The position numbers and the translations under genes are program-made. A stretch of 64,000 nt of DNA from Halomonas ventosae. Lineage in GTDB: Bacteria; Pseudomonadota; Gammaproteobacteria; Pseudomonadales; Halomonadaceae. The stretch spans positions 1 to 64,000 of the forward strand of contig NZ_SNZJ01000004.1 in assembly GCF_004363555.1 (NCBI RefSeq), read 5' to 3'. How positions within the stretch are numbered: the first letter of the stretch is position 1; every line of letters begins with the position of its first letter. Under the pieces are notes generated by a model, which saw only the letters and a list, made by a program, of their open reading frames with translations, had not been told where the DNA came from and searched no databases. Of the stretch, positions 29,154 to 40,292 are shown in pieces.

Positions 29154-30927
29154 GCTCATCCTTCTTCAACCAGCTGCGCAGCACCATTGCCACCAGCCGC
29201 GGGTCGTCGGCCACCAGGTGATGCAGTTCCTCGAGCTGTTCGGCATAGGGGGAGGCCCGCCGGCGACGCTCGCGTGCCGCACGGCGCGCTGCCTCCTCTT
29301 CACGCCGGGCCTCCTCGCTGGCGGCCTCACGGGCCGCCTCTTGCGACTCGGCATCATCACCAATCTCTGCGTCATCCTCGCCGACAGTCACGTTCACTCG
29401 ACTACCCCGCTGCACGGGCTCGCTACCCGCCAGATGGCGCTTGAGCAGCGGACGCAGCAGCAGCCAGTACAGCAGTACCGCCGCCAGGATCACCAGCAGA
29501 TAGCGGGCGAATCTCATCAGCAGGTGATAGACCTCGGCCGTTTCCCACCAGGCCAGCGGCTGGGCGCTTTCGTCCAGCACGAAGGGACTGTTGACCACCT
29601 CCAGCTGATCGCCCCGAGTTGGAGAGAACCCCATGGCCTGGCGCACCAGGCGCTGCACCTGATCCAGCTCCTCCGCCGGCAGCGGTACCACCTCGCTGTC
29701 GCCGCCTTCTTCTCCCGGCACCTCGCGGTAGTTGACCACCACGGCCACGGAAAGCCGCTCCACCTCGCCGAACTGGTGGGTGACATGGGCGACGGTGCGA
29801 TCGACCTCATAGTTGACGACACGATTCTGGTTGAAGCGCGTGGGACCGCTTGTCTCTTCCTGCGTCTCGCCCTCCTCGGGCTCCGCTTCATCCTCCTCCG
29901 TGCCGGGAAACTCGATGGGCGAGGCGGCCACACCCGGCGGCGTATTGCTCAAGGCCCCGGGCACGCCCCCGACCCAGGCCTCGTCACCGGCGAGGTCCGT
30001 ACTGTCCTGCAGGCTGCGCACGCTCGCCGAGCCGGGGGCCTGGTTAGGCGCATAGCGCTCGGAGGTTTCCTCCCGGCGCGTGAAGTCCACCTCGGCGGTG
30101 ACCTGGGCCTTGACGTTTTGCCGCCCGTAGATGGGTACCAGGATGCGTTCGATGCGCTCCTGGTAGGCTCGCTCGATCTCCCGCACATAGCTCAGGCGGG
30201 AACCATCCACCACATCGTCACCGGCGCCACCCTGGCGAGAGAGCAGACGGCCTCCCTCGTCGACGACCGTGACATTCTCCGCCGCCAGCTCGGGCACGCT
30301 GCTGGCCACCATGTGCACGATGGCATCCACCTGCCCCTCACCCAGCTGCCGGCCCGGTTGCAGGTGGACCACCACCGATGCCTTGGCCGCCTCCCGCTCG
30401 CGAACAAACACCGACTGGCGCGCCATGGAGAGATGGACACGCGCCCGCATCACCGGCCCCAACGACTCGATGGAGCGTGTCAACTCCCCCTCCAGGCTGC
30501 GCTGGAAGTTCACCTGCTCGGCGAACTGGCTGATCCCGAAGGCCTGGTTGTCCATCAGCTCGAAGCCGAGGTTTCCGCCACGCGGCAGCCCCTGCTCGGC
30601 CAACTGCAGACGCAGCTGATGCACCTGGTCACTCGGCACCAGGATGGCGCGACCGCCATCGCTGATCTGGTAGGGCACGCCACGGGTCTGCAGCTCATTG
30701 ATTACCTGGCCACCGTCGGCCTCCTCCAGGTTGCTGTAGAGAACTCGGTAATCAGGGCTTTGTGCCCACAGCAGCAGGACCACCACCACCGCCAGCACCG
30801 CGGCGCCGAGCACCAGCAGCGGCACCAGGGTGCTGCCGCGCAGCTGAGCCTGCACGCGCTGCCACGCCGACTGACCGCTCGACGCCTCCTTGTGTTGCGG
30901 CTGACTGGCCGAAGCCCCTTCGCTCAT
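29119..30927 (-). CDS. fliF: Flagellar MS-ring protein FliF
   Basis: About 602 residues from ATG at 30927 (GAGG 5 nt before it); the frame stays open to 31014. Two membrane helices (near 35-60 and about 475-495) flank the periplasmic ring-building motifs: YRVLYSNL, RGVPYQI, LGFELMDNQAFGISQFAEQVNFQRSLEGELTRSI. The C-terminal cytoplasmic tail ends in the FliG-binding segment LVADDPRLVAMVLRSWLKKDE. Divergent from fliE. Confidence 0.95.
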   Translation of the reverse strand: MSEGASASQPQHKEASSGQSAWQRVQAQLRGSTLVPLLVLGAAVLAVVVVLLLWAQSPDYRVLYSNLEEADGGQVINELQTRGVPYQISDGGRAILVPSDQVHQLRLQLAEQGLPRGGNLGFELMDNQAFGISQFAEQVNFQRSLEGELTRSIESLGPVMRARVHLSMARQSVFVREREAAKASVVVHLQPGRQLGEGQVDAIVHMVASSVPELAAENVTVVDEGGRLLSRQGGAGDDVVDGSRLSYVREIERAYQERIERILVPIYGRQNVKAQVTAEVDFTRREETSERYAPNQAPGSASVRSLQDSTDLAGDEAWVGGVPGALSNTPPGVAASPIEFPGTEEDEAEPEEGETQEETSGPTRFNQNRVVNYEVDRTVAHVTHQFGEVERLSVAVVVNYREVPGEEGGDSEVVPLPAEELDQVQRLVRQAMGFSPTRGDQLEVVNSPFVLDESAQPLAWWETAEVYHLLMRFARYLLVILAAVLLYWLLLRPLLKRHLAGSEPVQRGSRVNVTVGEDDAEIGDDAESQEAAREAASEEARREEEAARRAARERRRRASPYAEQLEELHHLVADDPRLVAMVLRSWLKKDEHEEPDHDQPQR

Positions 30928-31012
30928 CCACGCCTCGTCTCGAATCTCGATCACTGCCCGAACGACAGGCAAAGCTTTGATGGCTGCCATTATCCCTGGC
31001 GTCATCTTGAGC

Positions 31013-31046
31013 AAAGGGGAAATAACGCCACGATTTATGGCGCATT
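31013..31046. promoter_or_regulatory. Possible FlhDC-type site between fliF and fliE
   Basis: AAAGGGGAAATAACG differs by one base from the E. coli FlhDC half-box AAYGSNNAAATARCG. A weaker inverted copy ending GCATT follows within 20 nt. The spacing between half-sites is shorter than in E. coli, so this is only a candidate. The location, in the gap between two class II operons, is right. Confidence 0.35.
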
Positions 31047-31144
31047 TGCCGGCATACCCGGTTGCGAGTGGCTGCTAGCCTTGGCTCACATCCAGAGAAC
31101 CGCGCCCGGCCAACGCCGCCAGGCGCCCCGTGGGGAGAGGAAAC

Positions 31145-31465
31145 GTGAGCACGGAAGGTATCCAGTCGGCGCTGCAGCAGATGCAGAGCCTGGCCACCCA
31201 GGCGAGCACCGTACCCCGCCTCGACCGCTCCGATACGGTCCAGGGCGGCTTCGCCAGCGAGCTCCAGGCATCGATTGAGCGCATCAATGCGCTACAGCAG
31301 ACGGCGCGCACCCAGTCCATGGACTTCCAGGCCGGCAAGCCGGGCGTGGCCCTCAACGATGTCGTGGTCGACATGCAGAAGGCCAGCGTGGCATTCGAGA
31401 TGGGCGTGCAGGTACGCAACAAGCTGGTCTCGGCCTACCGCGACATCATGAACATGCAGGTGTAG
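31145..31465 (+). CDS. fliE: Flagellar hook-basal body protein FliE
   Basis: 106 residues from GTG at 31145 with AGAGG 4 nt upstream; a GTG 15 nt earlier has no ribosome site. C-terminal LNDVVVDMQKASVAFEMGVQVRNKLVSAYRDIMNMQV is the FliE signature. It joins the MS ring to the rod and is the first rod protein exported. Monocistronic here, converging on flaG with a 4-nt gap. Confidence 0.95.
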   Translation: MSTEGIQSALQQMQSLATQASTVPRLDRSDTVQGGFASELQASIERINALQQTARTQSMDFQAGKPGVALNDVVVDMQKASVAFEMGVQVRNKLVSAYRDIMNMQV

Positions 31466-31469
31466 GCAT

Positions 31470-31838
31470 TCAGGCGCTGGAGGAGAAGAGGATGCCGCGC
31501 ACCTCCTCCAGGCGCTCGGCCAGGCGCAGCGTCTCCTCGGCGGGAATCTGGCGAATCACCTCTCCGGTCTCCTGATCGGTGACCCGCACTACCGGCGGCG
31601 AGGATGGCTTCTCGATATGAAACTGGACCCCATACTGGCGCATCACCGAGTTGATGCGTTGCAGGGGCTCCACCAGCGACTCCGCTGCCACCGCGGGGGC
31701 ACGTTTGGCGGCTTCGGCCTGTGCCGACCCCGCCGCCGGCAGCTGCTTGAGTACCACTTCCATGCGCTGACGCGGCGTCAGCTCGGCCAGGGAGGCCGGT
31801 AATGTCGAGGACGACACGTTCGAGAGGGGATGGGACAT
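31470..31838 (-). CDS. flaG: FlaG family flagellar protein
   Basis: 122 residues from ATG at 31838, preceded by AAGGAAG. FlaG signature in the C-terminal half: YGVQFHIEKPSSPPVVRVTDQETGEVIRQIPAEETLRLAERL. FlaG proteins influence filament length in Pseudomonas and Campylobacter. The frame is open far upstream, but that part is antisense to the stator gene. A FliA-type promoter (31904-31930) lies upstream, so it is a class III gene. Confidence 0.9.
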   Translation of the reverse strand: MSHPLSNVSSSTLPASLAELTPRQRMEVVLKQLPAAGSAQAEAAKRAPAVAAESLVEPLQRINSVMRQYGVQFHIEKPSSPPVVRVTDQETGEVIRQIPAEETLRLAERLEEVRGILFSSSA

Positions 31839-31903
31839 GGCACAACTTCCTTTCGTAAACCCGAAACGCCCTCCGAGCAGACGCGTGGAAGGCTCCGAAT
31901 ACT

Positions 31904-31930
31904 CTATCGGCTCCATACACTCCAACTTGA
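31904..31930 (-). promoter_or_regulatory. FliA (sigma-28) promoter of flaG
   Basis: On the minus strand: TCAAGTTG, 11-nt spacer, GCCGATAG. The -35 element is identical to that of the motA promoter at 54426. It lies 66 nt upstream of the flaG start. Confidence 0.82.
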
Positions 31931-31943
31931 GCGGTACCCAGCG

Positions 31944-32798
31944 ATGAATCCATCCACCCTGATCGGTATCGCCGCCAGCCTGCTGCTGCTGGCCGGCGTC
32001 CTCATCCTGAGCGTCGACCCGGCGGCCACCTTCCTCAACCTGCCCGGCCTGGTCATCGTGCTGGTCGGCACCCTGGCCGCTGGCTTCATCAGCTACCCGC
32101 TGCGCGAGGTGGTGCGCGTCACCCGCCTGGTCGCGCTGATCTTTCGCCACGAGCACAGCCAGGCGGAGCAAGACATCCAGGACCTCGTCCACCTGGCCCG
32201 CCTGTGGTGCTCGGGAGACGTGCGCGGCGTGGAACGCATGCTGGCCTCCGTCCCCAACCCCTTCCTGCGCACCGGGGTGGAGCTGCTGATCGCCAACACC
32301 CCCGAGCACGAGATCCTCGACCTGCTCCACTGGCGCATCGCCCGACTCAAGGCACGCGAGCGGGCCGAGGCGCAGATCTTCCGCACCCTGGCCCTCTACG
32401 CCCCAGCCTTCGGCATGCTGGGCACCCTGGTCGGGCTGGTGAACATGCTGGCCACTCTGGATACCAGCGATATCGGTGTCATCGGCGGGCACATGGCCAC
32501 TGCCCTGCTCAGCACCTTCTACGGCATCGTGCTCGCCAACCTGATCCTCAAGCCCATCGCGGTGAAGCTGGAGCGACGCACCGAGGAACGCCTGATCCTG
32601 ATGAACATGATCCTCGAGGGCATCTCGATGATGTCGCGCCGCCGCCTGCCGGCCTTCATCGAGGAGACGCTGCGGGCGTTCATCGTCGACCATAGCGATG
32701 AGCTGAGCGACGCGCCCGACGGACTCTCGCGCCGGCCACTGACCACCAAGCCCGAGCGAGAACCGGCCCATACTCCCGCGGAGTCACCGAATGCCTGA
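31944..32798 (+). CDS. MotA/TolQ/ExbB-type stator protein (second stator set, A subunit)
   Basis: 284 residues from ATG at 31944. Four hydrophobic helices: two near the N-terminus (LIGIAASLLLLAGVLILS, LPGLVIVLVGTLAAGFIS) and two in the C-terminal MotA/ExbB domain (APAFGMLGTLVGLVNMLATL ... TALLSTFYGIVLANLILKPIAVKLERR). The central cytoplasmic loop should contact FliG. The sequence is quite different from the canonical MotA at 54503, so the cell encodes two stator types. It overlaps the B subunit at 32791 by 8 nt. The ion used cannot be told with certainty. Confidence 0.85.
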   Translation: MNPSTLIGIAASLLLLAGVLILSVDPAATFLNLPGLVIVLVGTLAAGFISYPLREVVRVTRLVALIFRHEHSQAEQDIQDLVHLARLWCSGDVRGVERMLASVPNPFLRTGVELLIANTPEHEILDLLHWRIARLKARERAEAQIFRTLALYAPAFGMLGTLVGLVNMLATLDTSDIGVIGGHMATALLSTFYGIVLANLILKPIAVKLERRTEERLILMNMILEGISMMSRRRLPAFIEETLRAFIVDHSDELSDAPDGLSRRPLTTKPEREPAHTPAESPNA

Positions 32799-33825
32799 AC
32801 GGCACGCTCGGGGGCCGCAGCGCCATGCCCAGATCCTCGCCGATGACCCGGGCGGCGAGAGCCCCGTCGGCTGGATGGTGAGCTACCTGGACATGATGAC
32901 GCTGATGGTGGCGCTCTTCGCGCTGCTGCTGGTCAGCCAGGGAGCCACTCGACTCAGAGCCGAACCTCACGCCTCGGGAGCGGCGACGGTAGAGGCAGCA
33001 AGCCTTGCGGACGACGCCATGGCGGCGGCCGTGGCCATCGCCACGCCGCGGGAAGCACCTCCCGAGCCGCCGCGGATTGCCCCCAAGGCAATCGACGCCG
33101 CCACGCAGTTGGCGGCACACACGCCCCAGCGCCCCACCGTGCCTCCCACGCTGCTGGCGCAGCCTCGCTGGAAGCCACCGGAGCTGGGGGCCCTGATTGC
33201 CCGGCGGATCGTCGCATCTCGCAAGGCCCCTACAGCGACGGAGGCAAAGACCCCGCTGCCGATAGAGCTGCAGAACACCCTGACCCCGCACAGCATGGCC
33301 GAGGAGCGGGTCGCCGTGGTGCTTGCCGAGTCGCCGCCCGCCAACAGCCGACGTCTCTCGCCCACCGCCGTCGCGCAGGCGCGGCGAATCGCCGAGATGG
33401 TCGAGGCCCGCCGCGACGAGATTCGCCGGCTGCCAAGCCTCGAGGGCATCGAGGTGACCCGTGTGGCCGAGGGTCTCAACCTGCGCATCCAGGACCGCCT
33501 GCTGTTTCGCAGCGCCTCCGACGAGCTGACCGAAGCCGGCACCGAGGTGGTGGAGCGCCTGGTGGACATCCTCCAGCGCTACGAGGGCACCGTATCGGTG
33601 GAGGGACACACCGACAGCCAGCCCATTCGCACATCGCGCTTCCCCTCCAACTGGGAGCTCTCGACGGCACGCGCGCTGGCGATCGTGCACCAGCTGCGGC
33701 AGGCCGGCATCGCCATTGAGCGCCTTCGTGCCATCGGCTATTCAGATACTCGCCCATTGGCCGATAACGCTTCTGCAGAAGGGCGTGCACGCAATCGCAG
33801 AGTCGAAGTCGTGGTTCACCTGTAG
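32791..33825 (+). CDS. MotB/OmpA-type stator protein (second stator set, B subunit)
   Basis: 344 residues. One membrane helix at about 28-49 (VSYLDMMTLMVALFALLLV) with Asp34 in the position of the ion-carrying Asp of MotB/PomB. A long Ala/Pro-rich periplasmic linker follows, then a C-terminal OmpA-like peptidoglycan-binding domain (VSVEGHTDSQPI, NWELSTARALAIVHQLRQAGI, DTRPLADNASAEGRARNRRVEVVV). The linker is longer than in the MotB at 55372. Cotranslated with its A subunit; a GGDEF/EAL gene starts 39 nt downstream. Confidence 0.87.
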   Translation: MPERHARGPQRHAQILADDPGGESPVGWMVSYLDMMTLMVALFALLLVSQGATRLRAEPHASGAATVEAASLADDAMAAAVAIATPREAPPEPPRIAPKAIDAATQLAAHTPQRPTVPPTLLAQPRWKPPELGALIARRIVASRKAPTATEAKTPLPIELQNTLTPHSMAEERVAVVLAESPPANSRRLSPTAVAQARRIAEMVEARRDEIRRLPSLEGIEVTRVAEGLNLRIQDRLLFRSASDELTEAGTEVVERLVDILQRYEGTVSVEGHTDSQPIRTSRFPSNWELSTARALAIVHQLRQAGIAIERLRAIGYSDTRPLADNASAEGRARNRRVEVVVHL

Positions 33826-33864
33826 CACGCCTGAAGAGGACAACCCGGATTCTGACGAGGGAGC

Positions 33865-35679
33865 ATGCATAGCGAATCGGCAACGCGGACAGCAGCGGCA
33901 ACACCAGGCATCAAGGAGACATCCCTCAGCACTACCATGGAAGAGGCCCTCAGGCAGCTAGTCGCTGGTTTCCAGGAGGCCGGGAGCACACGCAGCTTCA
34001 CACCAATGCTGAAACGCCTGGCATCCATCCTCGACGTCGACCACGCCCTGATCGCTGAAATAGAGGCAACGACTCGCCAGGCGCTCACTCTCGCCTGCTG
34101 GTCAGCGACGGGACCCAAAGACCCCTTCACCTACGCACTGGCAGGAACTGCCTCCGAAAGGGTCCTGAGCCAGGAAGCCTGCCATTATCCCGAAGGGGTG
34201 TGCTCGCTGTTTCCCGAGGACCGCCTGCTGGCAAGACTGAATGCACAGGGCTATTACGGCATTCCCATCCTGGCGCCCGGTGGCGGGCTGATAGGCCTGA
34301 TGGCACTCATGCACAATCGCCCGCTTCAGCTGCCGGCATTAGCCAAAGAGATCATGCCTCTTGTTGCTCTTCAGGCCGGCGCCGAGCTGGCCCGCCAGCG
34401 CGCCGACCGGCAGACCCTGTGGGACAGCGTGACCGGACTGCCCAACCGGCGGCACTTCATGACCCTGCTGGAGCAGGCCTGCGACGAGGCACGCCAGGCC
34501 AATCAGCCGCTGAGCCTGCTGCACCTGGACATCCAGCGCTTCAAGGAGATCAACGACCTGCACGGCCATGAAATCGGTGATCGACTACTGGCCGCCTGCG
34601 CCGAGCGCCTGCGGCATGTGGCCGAAGGCGACGAGCGGATCGCACGCCTGAGCGGTGACGAGTTCAGCGTGCTGCTCCCCGGGCATGCCAATGGCGAGCT
34701 TTCCGGCGCCATGCGCCGCTATCAGGCGGCGATGGAGGAGCCGATCGCCCTCGAGGGCCGTCACTTCAAGATGGTGGTGTGCATCGGCGCCGCCAGCTTC
34801 CCCTACCACGCCCCCGACGCCAGTCAGCTGCTGCAGGCCAGCGGCATCGCGCTCAACCATGCCAAGCAGGCGCGCCGTCATCGCCGCGTCTTCGATGACG
34901 CCATGGCCCGTGCACTGCAGCGCAAGGAAGCCCTCCAGGCCCGCCTGACCCGGGCACTGCGTAACCAGCAACTGACACTACACTTCCAACCCCAGGTGGA
35001 TCTTGCCAGCGGCACCCTGACCGGCGCCGAGGCGCTGTGTCGCTGGCACGACGAGGAGTGGGGCTGGGTCAGCCCGGGCGAGTTCATCCCCCTGGCCGAG
35101 GAGCGTGGCCTGATCAACCAGCTGGGCCATCAGGTGGTGCGCAGCGCCTGTCGCCAGCTGAAGCAGTGGGAGGCCCAGGAGCGCCACTTTCCCGGACGCC
35201 TCTCCATCAACCTCTCGGCACAGCAGCTCGACAACCCCCAGCTGACCAACCAGCTGCTGAGGCTTTCCAACGGCATCCTGCCGCGTCAGCTCGGCTTCGA
35301 GATCACCGAGACGGCGCTGATGCGCACGCCCCAGCAGGCCATCCGCATCACCCGCGAACTCCAGGGCGTCGGCTTCAGCCTGGCCATCGACGACTTCGGC
35401 ACCGGCTACTCGTCGCTCAACTACCTCAAGCGCTTCGCCGCCGACACCCTGAAGATCGACATGACCTTCGTCCACGACATGCTCGACAGCAGCCATGACC
35501 GGGCGATCGTCTCCACCATCATCGCCATGGCACGCGCCCTGGGGATGAAGACCGTGGCCGAAGGGGTCGAGCGGCGCGAACACGTCGAGCTGCTGTGCGA
35601 ACTGGGCTGCGATCAGGCCCAGGGCTTCTACTACGGTCGCCCTACAGATGCGGATGACTTTGCCGATAAGTGGTTATAG
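33865..35679 (+). CDS. GAF-GGDEF-EAL c-di-GMP phosphodiesterase-type protein
   Basis: 604 residues, no membrane helix. A GAF-like domain (about 25-170) is followed by a GGDEF fold with SGDEF instead of GGDEF (about 260-264) and a complete EAL domain: GAEALCRW, FEITETAL, IAIDDFGTGYSS, LKIDMTF, VAEGVE. The EAL side should be active; cyclase activity is uncertain. It starts 39 nt after the second stator B gene, so it is probably in the same transcript. This suggests c-di-GMP turnover near the stators. Confidence 0.9.
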   Translation: MHSESATRTAAATPGIKETSLSTTMEEALRQLVAGFQEAGSTRSFTPMLKRLASILDVDHALIAEIEATTRQALTLACWSATGPKDPFTYALAGTASERVLSQEACHYPEGVCSLFPEDRLLARLNAQGYYGIPILAPGGGLIGLMALMHNRPLQLPALAKEIMPLVALQAGAELARQRADRQTLWDSVTGLPNRRHFMTLLEQACDEARQANQPLSLLHLDIQRFKEINDLHGHEIGDRLLAACAERLRHVAEGDERIARLSGDEFSVLLPGHANGELSGAMRRYQAAMEEPIALEGRHFKMVVCIGAASFPYHAPDASQLLQASGIALNHAKQARRHRRVFDDAMARALQRKEALQARLTRALRNQQLTLHFQPQVDLASGTLTGAEALCRWHDEEWGWVSPGEFIPLAEERGLINQLGHQVVRSACRQLKQWEAQERHFPGRLSINLSAQQLDNPQLTNQLLRLSNGILPRQLGFEITETALMRTPQQAIRITRELQGVGFSLAIDDFGTGYSSLNYLKRFAADTLKIDMTFVHDMLDSSHDRAIVSTIIAMARALGMKTVAEGVERREHVELLCELGCDQAQGFYYGRPTDADDFADKWL

Positions 35680-35721
35680 GCCTCTGGCCACTTTTCGAAC
35701 CAACCCGACGGCATTGTCACC

Positions 35722-36234
35722 ATGCGCTTTCCCACCCGCTTCCTGCTCCAGCTGCTCGCCCTGCTCATCGTCGCCCCCGCGACAAGCCTCGCCGCCCACC
35801 TGCCGGTGCCGCAGGGGCCGACCCTGCTCACCGTCACCGGCGCGGTCACCCACCCCAACGTGGGCAACGAGGTGCACTTCGACCGCCAGATGCTGCGCGA
35901 GCTGCCCTGGCACCTCACCGTGACCGACACCCCCTGGCACGACGGCAAGCGGCGCTTCGAGGGCCCGCTGGGCCGGACCCTGCTCGAGGTCGTGGGCGCC
36001 CGGGGCGAGGCCCTGCGCGTCACCGCCCTCAACGGCTACGCCGCCACCCTGCCGGTCAGCGACCTCCACCAGCACGACGTGATCTTCGCCATGGCCATCG
36101 ATGGTGCCCCGCTGCGCATCCGCGATCACGGGCCGCTGTTCATCATCTACCCCTTCGATGACAATCCCGAGCTGCTCAACGAGCGCGTGCTGAATCACTC
36201 CGTGTGGCAGGTGAGCCATATCGACGTACGCTGA
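35722..36234 (+). CDS. Periplasmic oxidoreductase-molybdopterin-fold protein without cysteine
   Basis: 170 residues with a signal peptide (1-24, ending TSLAA). LTVTGAVTHPNVGNEVHFDRQMLRELP and LNGYAATLPVSDLHQHDVIFAMAIDGAPL match the small secreted proteins annotated as molybdopterin-binding oxidoreductase (sulfite-oxidase fold). The protein contains no Cys, so the Mo-ligating cysteine of true enzymes is missing. It probably binds a ligand or partner rather than catalysing. A hybrid kinase follows 72 nt downstream on the same strand, which suggests a sensory pair. Confidence 0.75.
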   Translation: MRFPTRFLLQLLALLIVAPATSLAAHLPVPQGPTLLTVTGAVTHPNVGNEVHFDRQMLRELPWHLTVTDTPWHDGKRRFEGPLGRTLLEVVGARGEALRVTALNGYAATLPVSDLHQHDVIFAMAIDGAPLRIRDHGPLFIIYPFDDNPELLNERVLNHSVWQVSHIDVR

Positions 36235-36306
36235 GCCTGGCCCCAGGGGCCCCGACGGCACGGGACACGCCGCCGGCATCAACCACCGGGACACGAGGTC
36301 CTCATC

Positions 36307-38499
<2,193 letters not shown>

Positions 38500-38529
38500 C
38501 CGAAGGCAACGATTTTTTCCTGGCGAGGC

Positions 38530-38556
38530 TAAAGTCCCGGCCGATTCGGCCGTTAA
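38530..38556 (+). promoter_or_regulatory. FliA (sigma-28) promoter of flagellin
   Basis: TAAAGTCC, 11-nt spacer, GCCGTTAA, about 103 nt before the flagellin start. The long leader between promoter and ATG (38557-38658) could carry translational control. Confidence 0.88.
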
Positions 38557-38658
38557 ACAGGGTAACGGCCCGGGGCCGTTATGGAGGAGCGGCAGCCACG
38601 CATGGCATCGGTGCCGCCCCACCATTCAGAGCCTTCAACGAACCGAAAGGACACCGCC

Positions 38659-39927
38659 ATGTCAGTCATCAACACCAACATCACGTCGCTGATCGGTCAG
38701 CAGAACCTGATGAAGTCTCAGAACGCCCTGCAGACTTCCATGGAGCGTCTCTCCTCGGGCCTGCGTATCAACAGCGCCAAGGATGATGCGGCCGGTCAGG
38801 CCATCGCCAACCGCATGAGCGCCCAGATCACCGGCCTCGGCCAGGCACAACGCAACGCCAACGACGGCATCTCCGTCGCCCAGACTGCCGAAGGCGCCCT
38901 CAACCAGGTCAACGACAACCTCCAGCGTATCCGCGAACTCTCCGTTCAGGCCCAGAACGGTACCAACAGCCAAGAAGATCTGAAGTCTATCCAGGCAGAA
39001 ATCCAGCAGCGCCTTGGTGAAATCGACCGTATTTCTGAAGAGACCGACTTCAACGGCACGAAGGTTCTCGCCAGCAACCAAGAGCTGAAGATCCAGGTTG
39101 GCGCTAATGACGGCGAGACCATCAATGTCAACCTCCAGAAGATCACTTCCGACACACTAAAGCTGGATAGTCTGGATGTGACCAACCGCACCGTCCTTTC
39201 AGACAATTTTGGATCTACTGTTTCTGATGGCAGCTCGGCAGATGTAAAATTTAATGTCAGCGATCTCGGCACTTTAACCGAATCTGGTGGCACAACTGGA
39301 GCCAGCGCATCAACTTCTGATATTTATGAAAAATCCGACGGAAGTGGTTATGCAGTACTTGCTGACAACGGTAACTACTATTCACTTGTTACCACAGATG
39401 CGAGTTCATTAACATTCGACACATCATCTGCCATTGACTCTTCCACCATCGATACTGAGAGCGGCCCTGTAGACAGCGTTGTTGCAACTGTAACTGCACT
39501 AGACACTTCTGCTCTTAACGATGCTGACCTTACTGAAATCAACGATGCTGATGGCAACGGCACCGGCGAGTACATGATTGACAACGGTGATGGCACTTAT
39601 AACTTGGCAACCATCACTACTGGCGGAGCCGCTACTAAGGGCGAAGATCTGACTGTTGACCCGCTGAAATCACTCGATAGTGCTCTCAGTCAGGTCGACA
39701 GCCTGCGCTCCGACCTCGGCGCGATCCAGAACCGTTTCGAGTCAGCAATCACCAACCTCAGCACCACCGAGACCAACCTCTCCGCCGCCCGTTCGCGCAT
39801 CGAGGATGCCGACTACGCAGTGGAAGTGGCCAACATGACCCGCGCCCAGATCCTGCAGCAGGCCGGTACTTCCGTCCTCGCCCAGGCCAACCAGGTGCCG
39901 CAGTCCGTACTGTCGCTGCTGGGTTAA
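38659..39927 (+). CDS. fliC: Flagellin FliC
   Basis: 422 residues from ATG at 38659 (AAAGGA upstream). N-terminal D0/D1 (SVINTNITSLIGQQNL, SMERLSSGLRINSAKDDAAGQAIANRM) and C-terminal D1/D0 (RSRIEDADYAVEVANMTRAQILQQAGTSVLAQANQVPQSVLSLLG) are fully conserved. The middle (about residues 170-335, bases 39160-39660) is rich in Asp, Ser, Thr and Gly and is clearly lower in GC than the ends, as expected for the exposed variable domain. Many Ser/Thr could be glycosylated, but no glycosylation genes are seen nearby. Single flagellin copy in this window. Confidence 0.97.
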   Translation: MSVINTNITSLIGQQNLMKSQNALQTSMERLSSGLRINSAKDDAAGQAIANRMSAQITGLGQAQRNANDGISVAQTAEGALNQVNDNLQRIRELSVQAQNGTNSQEDLKSIQAEIQQRLGEIDRISEETDFNGTKVLASNQELKIQVGANDGETINVNLQKITSDTLKLDSLDVTNRTVLSDNFGSTVSDGSSADVKFNVSDLGTLTESGGTTGASASTSDIYEKSDGSGYAVLADNGNYYSLVTTDASSLTFDTSSAIDSSTIDTESGPVDSVVATVTALDTSALNDADLTEINDADGNGTGEYMIDNGDGTYNLATITTGGAATKGEDLTVDPLKSLDSALSQVDSLRSDLGAIQNRFESAITNLSTTETNLSAARSRIEDADYAVEVANMTRAQILQQAGTSVLAQANQVPQSVLSLLG

Positions 39928-39983
39928 TCTGAAGCCCTTGCGTCATACCTTGGGGAAGGCTCCCTTACCCTTGGATATCACCG

Positions 39984-40013
39984 AGCCGGCTCCCTTCGCG
40001 GGGCCGGTTTCTT
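39984..40013 (+). terminator. Probable terminator after flagellin
   Basis: AGCCGGCTCC and GGGGCCGGTT form a roughly 10-bp stem (two G-U pairs) with a 6-nt loop, followed by TTTCTT. The T tract is short, so partial read-through into the small gene at 40032 is possible. Confidence 0.65.
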
Positions 40014-40031
40014 GCTTCATGCGGACATGAC

Positions 40032-40292
40032 ATGACCGTTGATGTGCACCAGCGGGTGATTGATGAGCTTCAGGCTGTGCTGGACGACACTCGTGCCATC
40101 ATGGAGAGCTTTGAAGCCACCGGTATGGATGAGCAGATGCCAGAGGATTACAACAAGTTACTGGCCATTCTCGAGGAAGCCGTGACCCAGCAGCGGGAGC
40201 ATACGCTGGCGATGCTGAATAAGATAAGGCAAACAGGCAACCCTGCAACTTTTGATGTTAATCAAGGCAACACTCCTGCAAAGAATCTATGA
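40032..40292 (+). CDS. Small helical protein of unknown function downstream of flagellin
   Basis: 86 residues, acidic, predicted mainly helical (VIDELQAVLDDTRAIMESFEATGMDEQ ... YNKLLAILEEAVTQQREHTLAMLNKI). Size, composition and position behind fliC would suit a small flagellar chaperone or secretion partner, but no family signature was recognised. fliS and fliT-like genes are elsewhere (51039, 51461), so it would be an additional factor. It has no own FliA promoter and may be expressed by read-through from fliC. Confidence 0.6.
   Translation: MTVDVHQRVIDELQAVLDDTRAIMESFEATGMDEQMPEDYNKLLAILEEAVTQQREHTLAMLNKIRQTGNPATFDVNQGNTPAKNL

Noticed and set aside
29023..31278. 751-codon plus-strand frame over fliG-fliF
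   Set aside because: Mirror of fliF codon usage; no domain, and it spans three genuine genes and a promoter region.
31839..32771. N-terminal extension of flaG to 433 residues
   Set aside because: The extension is antisense to the stator A gene; flaG has a strong ribosome site and a sigma-28 promoter fitting the short start.
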